A stretch of 64,000 nt of DNA from Marinomonas sp. KMM3893 (GCF_004352855.1 NZ_SJSC01000005.1:219695-283694); one strand, 5' to 3'. Positions 17,707-27,314 are shown, numbered from the stretch's first letter. Program-made: numbers and translations. Notes: generated by a model from the letters alone, not told the origin.

Positions 17707-18842
17707 TTTTGTGCTCCTTCAAGGCGAATTTTTTGTGCAAGAACATCAATAGGTGTATAGCTGACGTGGTAACCAAAGTAACCAGGACCGACCACTTCAA
17801 TGCCTTTTGGCGTGCGCCACTTTTCATCACAAGGGTAAGCAATCAAATCGACTCGTTGACCATAACGAAGTTGATCTGTGGTAATCGGATGGCCTGTTTC
17901 ATAATCCAATATGGAGATCAAATCTGGCGTGCTGGCCAATAAATTTTCATCGTTAATATCCGCAGCAGATCTGCCTTTGTGCGCCAATAGCAATTCGTTT
18001 TGAAAGTGCACACAAACACTGCCGGCTTCCTGAGTTGATGGACTTTTTAGCGGTTCAATGACCACATTCCCAGTCACAAAACCACCGCCAGTATTACGCT
18101 CAATATCGGTGATTTTTCCACTAATAACCCGATGACCGCCCACAATATCAAGCACAGCTTGCGTTGCATTTTGGCCGGTTTCATTGGCTTCTCGAATTGC
18201 TTTACCAATCTTGATCGATTTGGTTAAAGTGCCACCCAACGCACTTTGCTTTAAATTAACGCCCAACATGGGGTAATCGCATATGGCCGCAGAGCCGCCC
18301 ATTTTTTCAGTAATGGCACGAGCAAAATGCTCAGCCCAAAGTCCATCGATAGGCTGTAATGTCACCACATTGCCTTTCTCATCGGCCAATGTGTTTGGCG
18401 CAGAAGGCAAATCATCCAAGTAAAAAGTGACCATTTGTGACTCAGGGAAAGCCCGCCCCATGGCATCACAGTCAATCACAGGAATGCCTTTGCTGGCCGC
18501 CACTAAAATAGGGATCAATGAATTGCCACCCCCAATTTCAATAGGAAAAGTCGCCGCTATGCTGCCTCCCATTTCTTTTTCCATCGCCTCGAAGGCCACT
18601 AACATTTGATTTTGTGAGTTTAATTTCTCAATCGCTACCGTTGGCGCGCCAATCATAGACGAAGGCACTACAACCCAATCGTCTTCAACACTGTCTAACG
18701 AAATCAATTCAACCGGCTGGGCCGCATTAGCAATCGCCACTTTGGCCATTAATGAACCACTGTAAGGGTCCCCGCCACCACCGGTACCCAATACGGTAGC
18801 GCCAATCGCGATGTCATCAATCATTTGATCATTAATAATCAT
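17703..18842 (-). CDS. DUF917 family protein
   Basis: 379 residues, no signal peptide. The glycine-rich GATVLGTGGGGDPYSG near residue 14 and the FPIEIGGGNSLIP and IPVIDCDAMGRAFPE segments are characteristic of DUF917, a family of unknown biochemical role found beside hydantoinase-like genes. It overlaps both neighbours by four bases (NCS1 permease before, HyuA-like after), so all three are translated as a coupled unit. A subunit or partner role with the HyuA-like protein is likely from this tight linkage but not proven. Confidence 0.85.
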   Translation of the reverse strand: MIINDQMIDDIAIGATVLGTGGGGDPYSGSLMAKVAIANAAQPVELISLDSVEDDWVVVPSSMIGAPTVAIEKLNSQNQMLVAFEAMEKEMGGSIAATFPIEIGGGNSLIPILVAASKGIPVIDCDAMGRAFPESQMVTFYLDDLPSAPNTLADEKGNVVTLQPIDGLWAEHFARAITEKMGGSAAICDYPMLGVNLKQSALGGTLTKSIKIGKAIREANETGQNATQAVLDIVGGHRVISGKITDIERNTGGGFVTGNVVIEPLKSPSTQEAGSVCVHFQNELLLAHKGRSAADINDENLLASTPDLISILDYETGHPITTDQLRYGQRVDLIAYPCDEKWRTPKGIEVVGPGYFGYHVSYTPIDVLAQKIRLEGAQK

Positions 18843-20167
18843 GGACGGTTTTCCTTTCTTAATTCAGTTGGTTGTCTTAGTTCTGCGGGTTTTCTTAAAT
18901 TAGAAAATGTCATTAACACTATGTAAGCGACAAGAGAGGCCAAGATGCCATCAACAGCAGAAATGCTAGTAATAGAGAAAAGACCTAAAAACTCAGTGGC
19001 GGTGCAGGCGCTAACCACACACCCAAAAAACCATGAGATAAGCCCTTTTAGTAACCAATTAGGCGCAGTTTGCGTGCGTTCAAAGCTCATCACGCTACGG
19101 TCTAAAAAGTAATATTGCGCGAGATACACACCCGCCGAAGGTGCAATCACGACGCCTAACAAGGTTAAAAATGAAGTGAAATACTCAATCATGCCCAATT
19201 GCGCTATCACCACGCCAATGGCCGTCATTACCACCACAAGAATCGGACGTGGAACATTCGGAAAGACCACGGATAACCCGAGGGAGCCAGACACCAGATT
19301 GCTGCTGTTGGTGGTCCATTGCGCAAACACAATAATAAAAATAGCGGCAACACCCAGACCCAAGCCAAAGAACACATCCACCAAGCTGGTTGAGCCTGTC
19401 ATGCGCAAAAGCAAGATTGCCACCACCAAGGTGGCACTGTTACCAAACAAGAAGCCAAAGCCTGCGCCTAAGATGGCGTCTTTACGGGTTTTGGCATAAC
19501 GAGAAATATCAGGGGCGGCAACCGCGGCAAGAATCCAAATGGACATAACATAAGAAATCGCCTGCCCCATAGAAAGCGGAGAACGGATAGGTTCTTCAAC
19601 AACGCTGCTGTGACTCGACGCCATATAAAGGCCGACGGTAATCAGGGTCACCATTAAAGGCACTGAATATGCACTCAGTTTACCCAATGCACGAACGCCA
19701 TAAATCGCGGTGATCATCATGAGCAAGGCGCCAAAGATCAACGCACTTAAGTTCGAAATAACAATGCCGTATTTATCCAGAGAAGCGACTAATATGTGTG
19801 CAAAAAAATCCGTCTGAAACGCAAACCAGCCAACCAAAGAAATACCATTAATGGCCCCCAGCGCCTTACCACCATAACGCCCAAACACAGTACTGCTCAT
19901 TAACGAGGTCGACACCGACGATTGAAAACCAATGTTGGCACACAGCATGGCAAGGAGCGCCAGAATCGAAGAGCCAATAAAGGTCGCCAGAAGTGCGTTG
20001 TAGACACTCAGCCCCTGACTCAATAGCGCACCAAGAAACAGCCCTGACACATCAATGCCGATGGCCAGCCAGATCAAACTAATGACATACCATGACCTCT
20101 TGGCATTCAGAGGAACGGGCTCTAATTCAAAATCGTCAATTTTCTGTTTATTGTGTGTATTTTTCAT
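18839..20167 (-). CDS. NCS1-family permease (cytosine permease-like)
   Basis: 442 residues with about twelve transmembrane helices. The cytosine/purine/hydantoin permease family is indicated by the N-terminal VPLNAKRSWYVISLIWLAIG and by ILAAVAAPDISRYAKTRKDA in the middle, which matches the NCS1 loop. Proton- or sodium-coupled uptake of a nucleobase, hydantoin or related ring is expected. The hydrophilic C-terminal tail contains a short internal repeat (RKPAELRQPTELRKE). It is first gene of the operon with DUF917 and the HyuA-like gene; the divergent LysR gene begins 114 bases away. Confidence 0.85.
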   Translation of the reverse strand: MKNTHNKQKIDDFELEPVPLNAKRSWYVISLIWLAIGIDVSGLFLGALLSQGLSVYNALLATFIGSSILALLAMLCANIGFQSSVSTSLMSSTVFGRYGGKALGAINGISLVGWFAFQTDFFAHILVASLDKYGIVISNLSALIFGALLMMITAIYGVRALGKLSAYSVPLMVTLITVGLYMASSHSSVVEEPIRSPLSMGQAISYVMSIWILAAVAAPDISRYAKTRKDAILGAGFGFLFGNSATLVVAILLLRMTGSTSLVDVFFGLGLGVAAIFIIVFAQWTTNSSNLVSGSLGLSVVFPNVPRPILVVVMTAIGVVIAQLGMIEYFTSFLTLLGVVIAPSAGVYLAQYYFLDRSVMSFERTQTAPNWLLKGLISWFFGCVVSACTATEFLGLFSITSISAVDGILASLVAYIVLMTFSNLRKPAELRQPTELRKENRP

Positions 20168-20281
20168 CTTACGCCCCTGAATTGTTCATAAATAAAGCAA
20201 ATAAAAACTAACAGCTTGTCACATTTGAATAAATGAATATTATTGAATGCAAACATTTGAAAAAAGAGATGTAAATTCGAG

Positions 20282-21205
20282 ATGATCAATAATGCTGGCA
20301 AACTGGACAAACGAGATTTACGTCGACTCGAGCTATTCTGCGAAATTGTCGAACAAAATGGCATCAGTAATGCCACCCATAGCACAGGGCTTAGCCAACC
20401 GGTTTTAAGCAATCAATTAATAGAACTAGAAAAGAGCCTAGGAATAAAACTGTGTCAGCGTGGACGAAGTGGTTTTGAGTTAACCAGTGAAGGACACACG
20501 GTGTACCGTTATGCGAATGAGCTTAGTTCAGTATTGAGCGACTTCTCTTTCAAACTGAAAGGTGTTCGATCCACCCTAACCGGCCATGTTCGAGTGGGTG
20601 TATTGGACAATACCATCACCCTTGAAGACAACATCATTCCGCAAGCAATCGAGAATTTTTACCAACTAAGCGACAGCGTCGACATCTCATTAGAAGTCGG
20701 TGATTATACTTTTTTAAACGAAAAACTCTCTAAAAACCAATTAGATATGATGATAGTTGTACTAAGCGATTACAACACTAGCCATTTTGCCCATGTCGAA
20801 CCTTTGTTTTATGAGCAAAGCCAGCTATTCGCCAGAAAGGACGTGGCGGCCAAAATCATCCGTAATCACTATTCACTGGCAGGGCAACGTATAAACATCG
20901 GCGGCTATTCGGCCAAAATAATGAAAGAAATATTGCAGGTGGATCAATATGACGACATGAAATTAATCGACGGTTGGAATGTGGAATCGGGCGTAATATT
21001 AACCATGGCGGGGACGCATCTTAGCTTTTTACCTACTCACTTGATCGACAATAACCGCCATCAAAAAGACTTAGTTGCTCTGAACCCAAGCCAATGGCAA
21101 TTTAGCAGTGAATTTTCATTGGTGCTCAAAAGTCATCAGGACACACTCACACCAGCGGCGCAGGCTTTTTACCAGTGCTTACTGGCACTTTCGCCGTTAC
21201 GGTGA
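20282..21205 (+). CDS. LysR-family regulator, probable control of the NCS1-DUF917-HyuA operon
   Basis: 307 residues. Helix-turn-helix near 15-72 (ISNATHSTGLSQPVLSNQLIELEKSLG), then a LysR substrate-binding domain of somewhat divergent sequence. ATG 20282 follows a purine-rich AAAAGAGATG stretch. The 114-base divergent intergenic region toward the NCS1 gene is the natural operator site. The effector is presumably the transported ring compound or its product. Confidence 0.88.
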   Translation: MINNAGKLDKRDLRRLELFCEIVEQNGISNATHSTGLSQPVLSNQLIELEKSLGIKLCQRGRSGFELTSEGHTVYRYANELSSVLSDFSFKLKGVRSTLTGHVRVGVLDNTITLEDNIIPQAIENFYQLSDSVDISLEVGDYTFLNEKLSKNQLDMMIVVLSDYNTSHFAHVEPLFYEQSQLFARKDVAAKIIRNHYSLAGQRINIGGYSAKIMKEILQVDQYDDMKLIDGWNVESGVILTMAGTHLSFLPTHLIDNNRHQKDLVALNPSQWQFSSEFSLVLKSHQDTLTPAAQAFYQCLLALSPLR

Positions 21206-21314
21206 TAAATACGGCGCCTGTGCCGTCCAAAAATAACCAAGCCAAATACGTCATTCAACTTGGTTATCCTAGGATCACGGCTATTCCGTAAGCGCCCTTT
21301 ATTTCATCAGCATC

Positions 21315-23024
21315 TTACCCATTTGCCAATGTCTTAAAGGCTTGATATTGCGATAGAAACACCTTGCCACTTAGATGCTGTAAAAAACCACTAAATTCTA
21401 GACTGTCCATTACCGGTCCTTTCACTTCAGACAAAGACAATGAAATATTAGCCGCCTGCAGCTCTGTGTTTAGCGATTCCAGCATTTCTAATGCACTAAA
21501 ATCAATATCATTGACCGCACTGCACTGGATCACCACATGAGTGATGGCAGGACGCTGGTTAATCGACTCTAAAATCGAGTCTTCAAGAAACGCGGCATTG
21601 ACAAAAAATAAGCTCTCATCAGGCCGTAAACAAAGTAAATTAGCGGCGGTTTTGACGTCATAGCGTTTTACGTTGCGAAAATGTTCAGAGCCTTCAATCA
21701 AGCCCACTTCCGCCACATGCGGCCGAGAAGTCCGCGATAAATGCAACAAGACAGATAAACCAACGCCAGAAGCCACGCCCACTTCCACACCAAATAAAAG
21801 GGTAATCACGACAGTGGCCAACACCGCATAAAAATCACTGCGTGAAAAAAACCACGTCTTTTTCAATATAGAAAAATCGATTAAAGTCATCACCGCCACA
21901 ATAATAGTGGCGGCAAGCGTCGCCTTAGGCAAAAAGAACAACACAGGAGTCAGCACCAAAGAGGCGATCATGATGCCAATGGCCGTCATCACTCCTGCCA
22001 ACTGAGTCACGGCGCCCGCATCAAAATTCACCACTGAACGAGAGAAGCCCCCTGTCACAGGAAAACCGCCCGACAAACCGGAGGCAATATTGGCCGCGCC
22101 TAAACCAATCAGCTCTTGGTTCGGTTGTACCTTTTCTCGTCGCTTTGCGCCTAAGGTTTTGCCCACAGAAATGGATTCCACATAGCCAATAACAGAAATC
22201 ATCAACGCTGGTAACGCCAAACTTTTCACCAACTCTATAGACGGCAGCGACAACCCGAAGTGCGGTAAGCCCGCTGGAATGTCTCCTGTAATGGCCACGC
22301 CATAAGCCTGTAAGTCGAACACATAAACCAATGCCAAACTGGCCAACACGCCTAGGATGGGCGCGGTTTTTGCTAAAGATGCCGCGTTGCTTTCTGGCAC
22401 TTTAATCAGCATCAAACTGCGCTTTGCATAACGCCTCGCCAGCAACAAAAATGCCACAACCGAGACGCCCACCGCACACGTCATGGCATTAAACTGGCCA
22501 ATATTGCCTGCCATGCTCAGCAATTGTGTCACCACATTGTCGCCATGAGCCTGAACACCAAAGATATGCTTGAGCTGGCTCAAGGCAATGATGATCCCTG
22601 AGGCTGAAATAAAGCCAGAGATCACCGAATGGGAAAGCAAATTGGTGATCATGCCTAGTTTCATCACCCCCATCGCCAGCAAGATGACGCCTGATAACAA
22701 AGCCAAGGTAATGGCGCCAGTCAAATAACTTGCCGTCCCCTGCTCTGCTATCGCAGCCAATGAGGTGGCTGTCATCAAAGACGCCACCGCCACCGGCCCT
22801 ACGGATAACGACGTACTGGTGCCAAAGAGCGCGTAAAGCACCAAGGGCAAAATACTCGAATACAAACCAACTTCCGGCGGCACGCCAGCCAACATGGCAT
22901 AAGCCAAAGACTGAGGAATCAACAACATGGTCACAATAAAGGCCGCCGTAGCATCTTGGCCAAATTGCACTCGATTGTAGCTTTTCAACCAAGAAACGGC
23001 GGGGAAAACGCGTTCAACTATCAT
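21315..23024 (-). CDS. SulP-family anion transporter with STAS domain
   Basis: 569 residues. About eleven hydrophobic segments, with the SulP signature near residues 25-60 (AFIVTMLLIPQSLAYAMLAGV, PPEVGLYSSILP) and FPVTGGFSRSVVN near 320. The C-terminal 110 residues form a cytosolic STAS domain. SulP proteins carry sulfate, bicarbonate or organic anions. It follows the sulfide:quinone oxidoreductase gene by 12 bases in the same operon as persulfide dioxygenase, so movement of sulfate, sulfite or thiosulfate linked to sulfide oxidation is the natural proposal. The direction of transport cannot be read from sequence. Confidence 0.9.
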   Translation of the reverse strand: MIVERVFPAVSWLKSYNRVQFGQDATAAFIVTMLLIPQSLAYAMLAGVPPEVGLYSSILPLVLYALFGTSTSLSVGPVAVASLMTATSLAAIAEQGTASYLTGAITLALLSGVILLAMGVMKLGMITNLLSHSVISGFISASGIIIALSQLKHIFGVQAHGDNVVTQLLSMAGNIGQFNAMTCAVGVSVVAFLLLARRYAKRSLMLIKVPESNAASLAKTAPILGVLASLALVYVFDLQAYGVAITGDIPAGLPHFGLSLPSIELVKSLALPALMISVIGYVESISVGKTLGAKRREKVQPNQELIGLGAANIASGLSGGFPVTGGFSRSVVNFDAGAVTQLAGVMTAIGIMIASLVLTPVLFFLPKATLAATIIVAVMTLIDFSILKKTWFFSRSDFYAVLATVVITLLFGVEVGVASGVGLSVLLHLSRTSRPHVAEVGLIEGSEHFRNVKRYDVKTAANLLCLRPDESLFFVNAAFLEDSILESINQRPAITHVVIQCSAVNDIDFSALEMLESLNTELQAANISLSLSEVKGPVMDSLEFSGFLQHLSGKVFLSQYQAFKTLANG

Positions 23025-23036
23025 GCTGAGCTCTCA

Positions 23037-24620
23037 TTATTTGCGCATTGTTGGCTTAACGAACCATTCATACCCTTTCAACATGCCGTGCCAATAAAAC
23101 GGCGGCAATAGGTCTTCTTTTAATATCCAGGCTAACCGTGTCGGCTTGGTGCCCTTGTTAAGCCAGCTTGGAAAGGTTGGCATGACCACACCACCATAAC
23201 CAAATTCTGCCAATACAATTTTGCCGCGCTCAACGGTTAATGGACACGAACCATAACCGTCGTAAATTGCCTTAATCGGGCGACCTTCGAGCACATCAAA
23301 AATATTTTGGGCGACAACCGGCGCTTGTTTGCGAGCAGCCGCCATGGTTTTCGCATTTGGTGTATTGGCCACATCGCCCAATGACCACACATTGTCAAAG
23401 GTCGTATGCTGCAATGTTTCTTTGTCCACATCGACCCAACCGGCATCATCAACCAATGCACTGCTGCGAATGAAATCTGGCGCGCATTGCGGTGGGCAAA
23501 CATGCAGCATATCAAACTCTTTTTCGATCATAACAGGTTGATCGTTTTCATCTTTTGCGGAAAAATACGCCACTTGATTCGGTCCATCCACCTTCACCAA
23601 GTTATGAGTGAAATGCGTATTTACCTGATATTTTTCCAGATACGCATTCAACGCTGGTACGTAATCTGGAACACCAAATATGACGCCTCCTGCGTTATAA
23701 AAGGACACTTCTATCTCATCCAGTGCCCCTTGTTTTAACCAATGATCGCAAGACAAATACATGGCTTTTTGTGGCGCACCGGCACACTTAATTGGCATTG
23801 GTGGTTGAGTAAAAATCGCCTTGCCTCCTTTTAGCGTCTTAGCCAGCTCCCAAGTGTAAGGCGCCAGATCATATCGGTAGTTAGACGTCACGCCATTGCG
23901 CCCTAGCGCTTCTGGCAAGCCTTCGATCGCCGCCCAATCTAATTTTAGACCCGAGGCCACCACCAATTGCTGATAAGCAATCACTTGACCGTCTTCAAGC
24001 GTGACTTGGTTATCACTAGGTTGAAAAGTTTTGACTGACGTTTTCATCCATGCAACACCTTTGGGCATCACATCCGCCATGTTTCTACGGGTCTTTTCCG
24101 CTTTAAACACGCCGCCGCCCACTAATGTCCAACCCGGTTGATAAAAGTGGTCTGTCGCAGGATCAATCAAACAAATACGCACGCTGGGTTTACGCTTTAA
24201 TAAGCTTGCCGCGGTTGAGATTCCGGCCGTCCCCGCACCAACAATCACCACATCGAATTCTTTGACTTTGTCATGGGCTTTTGAAATCACTTCGCTTTGA
24301 TTGGCCGCTTCCCAAATTAGGGTAGAACGGTTCCCTGTGCGGCAAAAAGCATGAACGTTATCCGCTTCTTTAAGCGCGGCCTTGAACGCCGCCACATCGG
24401 TGGCCTGCATTTGGCCACCAGCAAATGGAATATGCAGCGCTTTGATGTGGTTTTTTTCTGCTCGTGCGGCTATCTCAGCAAAGGCTAACTGCCCTTCTTC
24501 TTCATTATCTGGTCGGTTGCCAATGATCAGGGTGACGCCGGATTCGGCCAAGCGATCCACATCCTCTAAGCTGATTTGCTCAGACATTGAGTAATGGCGA
24601 GTTATTTGTTTGCGTATCAT
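23037..24620 (-). CDS. DUF442-sulfide:quinone oxidoreductase fusion
   Basis: 527 residues. Residues about 13-110 are a DUF442 (BLH-phosphatase-like, TIGR01244) domain with the active-site loop FCRTGNRS. From about 122 a flavoprotein begins (VVIVGAGTAGIS). The two redox cysteines appear in PIKCAGAPQK and PPQCAPDF, in contexts matching mitochondrial-type SQOR. ATG 24620 has a GAGAG box; an internal ATG at 24587 does not. SQOR oxidises sulfide, passing electrons to quinone and making persulfide. The N-terminal domain may act as a sulfurtransferase handing sulfane sulfur to an acceptor. It is preceded by the persulfide dioxygenase gene, so the two steps are co-expressed. Confidence 0.9.
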   Translation of the reverse strand: MIRKQITRHYSMSEQISLEDVDRLAESGVTLIIGNRPDNEEEGQLAFAEIAARAEKNHIKALHIPFAGGQMQATDVAAFKAALKEADNVHAFCRTGNRSTLIWEAANQSEVISKAHDKVKEFDVVIVGAGTAGISTAASLLKRKPSVRICLIDPATDHFYQPGWTLVGGGVFKAEKTRRNMADVMPKGVAWMKTSVKTFQPSDNQVTLEDGQVIAYQQLVVASGLKLDWAAIEGLPEALGRNGVTSNYRYDLAPYTWELAKTLKGGKAIFTQPPMPIKCAGAPQKAMYLSCDHWLKQGALDEIEVSFYNAGGVIFGVPDYVPALNAYLEKYQVNTHFTHNLVKVDGPNQVAYFSAKDENDQPVMIEKEFDMLHVCPPQCAPDFIRSSALVDDAGWVDVDKETLQHTTFDNVWSLGDVANTPNAKTMAAARKQAPVVAQNIFDVLEGRPIKAIYDGYGSCPLTVERGKIVLAEFGYGGVVMPTFPSWLNKGTKPTRLAWILKEDLLPPFYWHGMLKGYEWFVKPTMRK

Positions 24621-24693
24621 AGTGATCTCTCGATATTTCTATTAAGTCATTGTTATTAAAATATTTTTTATAATCATGTTGTGAATAAGTGAG

Positions 24694-25572
24694 CTACTTA
24701 AAGGCATTCAATGGGATTTTTAGATAGGCCAAACCATTATCCTCAGGCTCTGGCATGTGCCCAGCGCGCATATTAATTTGCAATGAAGGTAGAATAAGTC
24801 GCGGCATATCGAGGGTTTTATCTCGTGTTTCACGCAAATCAACAAAAACCGATTTGCTGATGTCTTTGCGCACATGAATATTGCTTTCACGCTGAGCTTT
24901 AACCGTCGTTTGGTACTCTAACTCTCGACCGTTTGGGCAATAGTCATGGCACATAAAAATGCGATAATCGTCAGGCAAGGCCAATATTTTTTGGATGGAG
25001 TCGAACAAGGTCGCCGCATCGCCGCCAGGAAAATCGGCACGCGCCGTACCAGCATCAGGCATAAACAAGGTGTCACCAACGAAAACAGCGTCTCCTAAGG
25101 CATGAGTAAAGCATGCTGGGGTATGACCCGGTGTGTGCATTGCCACACAAGGCATGGCGCCTACTTGATAGTGCTCACCATCTTGAAATAAATAATCAAA
25201 TTGTGAGCCATCATGCTTAAAACCAGCGCCTTCATTAAAGACAGTGGCAAAGGTGTCTTGCACTGTGGTGATCTGTTGGCCAATACCAATTTTCCCACCC
25301 AGTTTGTCTTGTAAATACGGTGCGGCTGAAAGGTGATCGGCATGAACATGGGTTTCAATAAGCCATTCAACGCTCAGCTTATGCCCTTTGACATACTCTA
25401 TAATTTCATCCGCACCGCTATAAGAGGTACTACCGGAGGCGTAATCAAAATCTAAAACACTATCAATAATGGCGCAGCTTACTGAGCTAGGGTCCTTAAC
25501 GACATACGAAAATGTATTGGAGTTTTTGTCAAAAAAAGCAGCGACCTTGGGCGTTATCACGGAATGAGTCAT
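24694..25572 (-). CDS. Persulfide dioxygenase-type MBL-fold hydrolase (Blh/ETHE1-like)
   Basis: 292 residues, metallo-beta-lactamase fold. Metal-binding motif THVHADHL (about 74-81), then HTPGHTP, GDTLF and a final CHDY histidine. This arrangement is that of ETHE1 and bacterial PDO/Blh proteins: mononuclear Fe(II) enzymes that oxidise glutathione persulfide to sulfite. It is first gene of the operon with the SQOR fusion and SulP, 73 bases before SQOR, and is expressed from the sigma-54-like promoter at 25631-25647. Product sulfite could react with persulfide to give thiosulfate. Confidence 0.88.
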   Translation of the reverse strand: MTHSVITPKVAAFFDKNSNTFSYVVKDPSSVSCAIIDSVLDFDYASGSTSYSGADEIIEYVKGHKLSVEWLIETHVHADHLSAAPYLQDKLGGKIGIGQQITTVQDTFATVFNEGAGFKHDGSQFDYLFQDGEHYQVGAMPCVAMHTPGHTPACFTHALGDAVFVGDTLFMPDAGTARADFPGGDAATLFDSIQKILALPDDYRIFMCHDYCPNGRELEYQTTVKAQRESNIHVRKDISKSVFVDLRETRDKTLDMPRLILPSLQINMRAGHMPEPEDNGLAYLKIPLNAFK

Positions 25573-25601
25573 GATCTGTTTCCCCTATTTAATCAATTGG
25601 T

Positions 25602-25616
25602 AACCGAAAGTCGGTT
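25602..25616. promoter_or_regulatory. Palindrome in the 5' leader of the persulfide dioxygenase gene
   Basis: AACCGA-aag-TCGGTT is a perfect 6-bp inverted repeat, extended outward by TTGATT on one side and, after a short insertion, AATCAA on the other. It lies between the predicted transcription start and the ATG at 25572, so it could be a second regulator's operator or a leader hairpin. Confidence 0.4.
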
Positions 25617-25630
25617 GATTATTTATATAG

Positions 25631-25647
25631 AGCAGAAACCGTGCCAA
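25631..25647 (-). promoter_or_regulatory. Sigma-54 promoter of the sulfide-oxidation operon
   Basis: On the minus strand the sequence is TTGGCACGGTTTCTGCT, which fits the -24/-12 consensus: TGGCAC at -24 and TGCT at -12, with exact GG-N10-GC spacing. Transcription would start near 25620, about 50 bases before the persulfide dioxygenase ATG. The divergent gene encodes a sigma-54 activator with FisR-type cysteines, which makes this call much stronger than the sequence match alone. Confidence 0.82.
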
Positions 25648-25773
25648 CATCAAAAACAAACCTAACCAACTGATTTATATCAATAAAATACAATTCTGAT
25701 TCGGCTTTCTTTGACTAATCTCACCCGCTTTGCCATATTTGACGCTAACCTTGCCAAATATGACACTGCCTTT

Positions 25774-27135
25774 ATGACTATCATTGCTTCTGACCGTTTG
25801 CCTTATGGCGCTCTTTCAAACATGTTGGAGGGCTACGACTGCCCCGCCATTCTTGTCTCTGTGGATTATCAGATCCTTGCGACTAACGAGTACTATCGAC
25901 AAGAATTTGGAGAAGTCTCATTTGCGAAAAAACCTCGTTGCTTTGAAGTGTCCCACGGCTACTCAGTTCCCTGCGATGAAGCGGGAGAAGATTGCCCTCT
26001 ATCCGCCGTACAACAAACGGGGCACAAAGAGCGAGTGCTTCACATCCACCAAACGCCTCGAGGAAAAGAACATGTGGATGTCGAGATGCTGCCAATACAT
26101 GACCACCAAGGTGAGCTGCTTTTCTTTGTTGAATTATTACGCGCTGTCGCCGTTGCTAGCGCAGAAAACATCACAAGCGCCCTGGTTGGCTCCAGTAAAA
26201 AATTCAATCAAATGCTTGAGAAGATTACCCGTGTAAGTCACAGCGAAGCCTCTGTTTTGCTGCTGGGTGAATCAGGCAGCGGTAAAGAACTGGTTGCCCA
26301 CGCCATTCATCAAGGCAGTCAACGCTCCAACAATCCTTTGGTTACACTGGAGTGCGCAGGACTGACCGACTCCTTATTTGAAAGCGAGCTATTTGGTCAT
26401 GTAAAAGGCGCCTTTACCGGTGCCAACAACCATCGTACTGGCTTAGTAGAACAGGCAAATGGTGGCACCTTGTTCCTTGATGAAATAGGGGATGTTCCGC
26501 TCTCTATGCAAGTGAAATTATTGCGGCTAATTGAAACGGGCTCCTTTCGGCCAGTTGGCTCATCAACCGTTAAGCACAGCCATTTTAGGCTCGTCTGCGC
26601 AACACATAAAAACCTGATAAACATGGTCAAAACAGGTGAATTCCGCCAAGACCTCTATTACCGAATTAATGTGTTCCCCGTTTATGTGCCGTCATTGCGT
26701 GAACGACAAGACGATTTGCCCTTGCTCATATCGACGTTATTGGCCCGTATTAGCGAAGGAAAGGAATATCACCTAACGGACTCGGCACTGCAAACTCTGA
26801 AACGATATAATTTTCCTGGCAATATTCGAGAGCTAAGAAACATACTTAACCGCGCCATCATTTTGACCGACACCAACCTCATCGAACGGCGCACAATTGA
26901 AGAGTGCTTAAACATAGACCACGAGCTTCACCAGCACAGCGAGCATTTGCTGTTGCCTCACCCATCCCCCCAAGCCAGCATAATGTCTGCAACGAAAGCA
27001 GAATGGCCAGACTTAAAAACAGCGGAAAAACATTACTTGGCAGAGTTAATGGTTCGCCATCATCATGACAAAGAAAAGGTGGCGGCGGTGGCAGGCATTA
27101 GTCTACGCTCACTCTATCGAAAACTTGAGTCGTGA
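25774..27135 (+). CDS. fisR: Sigma-54-dependent activator, FisR-like sulfane-sulfur sensor
   Basis: 453 residues from ATG 25774; a TTG start at 25711 (474 residues) is possible and neither has a clear ribosome binding site. An N-terminal PAS-like sensor contains Cys56, Cys67 and Cys74. Their spacing of 11 and 7 equals that of Cys53, Cys64 and Cys71 reported for Cupriavidus FisR, which senses polysulfide; ATG 25774 also puts them at nearly the same positions. The AAA+ domain has Walker A GESGSGKE, the sigma-54 contact loop GAFTGA and Walker B LFLDEIGD. A C-terminal Fis-type helix ends the protein. It should activate the divergent pdo-sqor-sulP operon. Confidence 0.88.
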   Translation: MTIIASDRLPYGALSNMLEGYDCPAILVSVDYQILATNEYYRQEFGEVSFAKKPRCFEVSHGYSVPCDEAGEDCPLSAVQQTGHKERVLHIHQTPRGKEHVDVEMLPIHDHQGELLFFVELLRAVAVASAENITSALVGSSKKFNQMLEKITRVSHSEASVLLLGESGSGKELVAHAIHQGSQRSNNPLVTLECAGLTDSLFESELFGHVKGAFTGANNHRTGLVEQANGGTLFLDEIGDVPLSMQVKLLRLIETGSFRPVGSSTVKHSHFRLVCATHKNLINMVKTGEFRQDLYYRINVFPVYVPSLRERQDDLPLLISTLLARISEGKEYHLTDSALQTLKRYNFPGNIRELRNILNRAIILTDTNLIERRTIEECLNIDHELHQHSEHLLLPHPSPQASIMSATKAEWPDLKTAEKHYLAELMVRHHHDKEKVAAVAGISLRSLYRKLES

Positions 27136-27314
27136 TAGTTTTCTTAAATAAAGCCAATAGTTCGATAGTGGTTGCAAGCAATATTAGAAAGATCTAATGT
27201 TATTTCATCAAGTCACGCACTTGACGGCAAAGAATTAAATTGCATAACGCAATAGGCCAAACCTCAGTCACCTGAATAGGCTGCTGAATAAACGAGACTC
27301 AAAGGAGAATAGTG

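Noticed and set aside
22489..22992. 167-codon minus-strand frame
   Set aside because: It is a shifted frame of the SulP gene, which has clear family motifs in the other frame.
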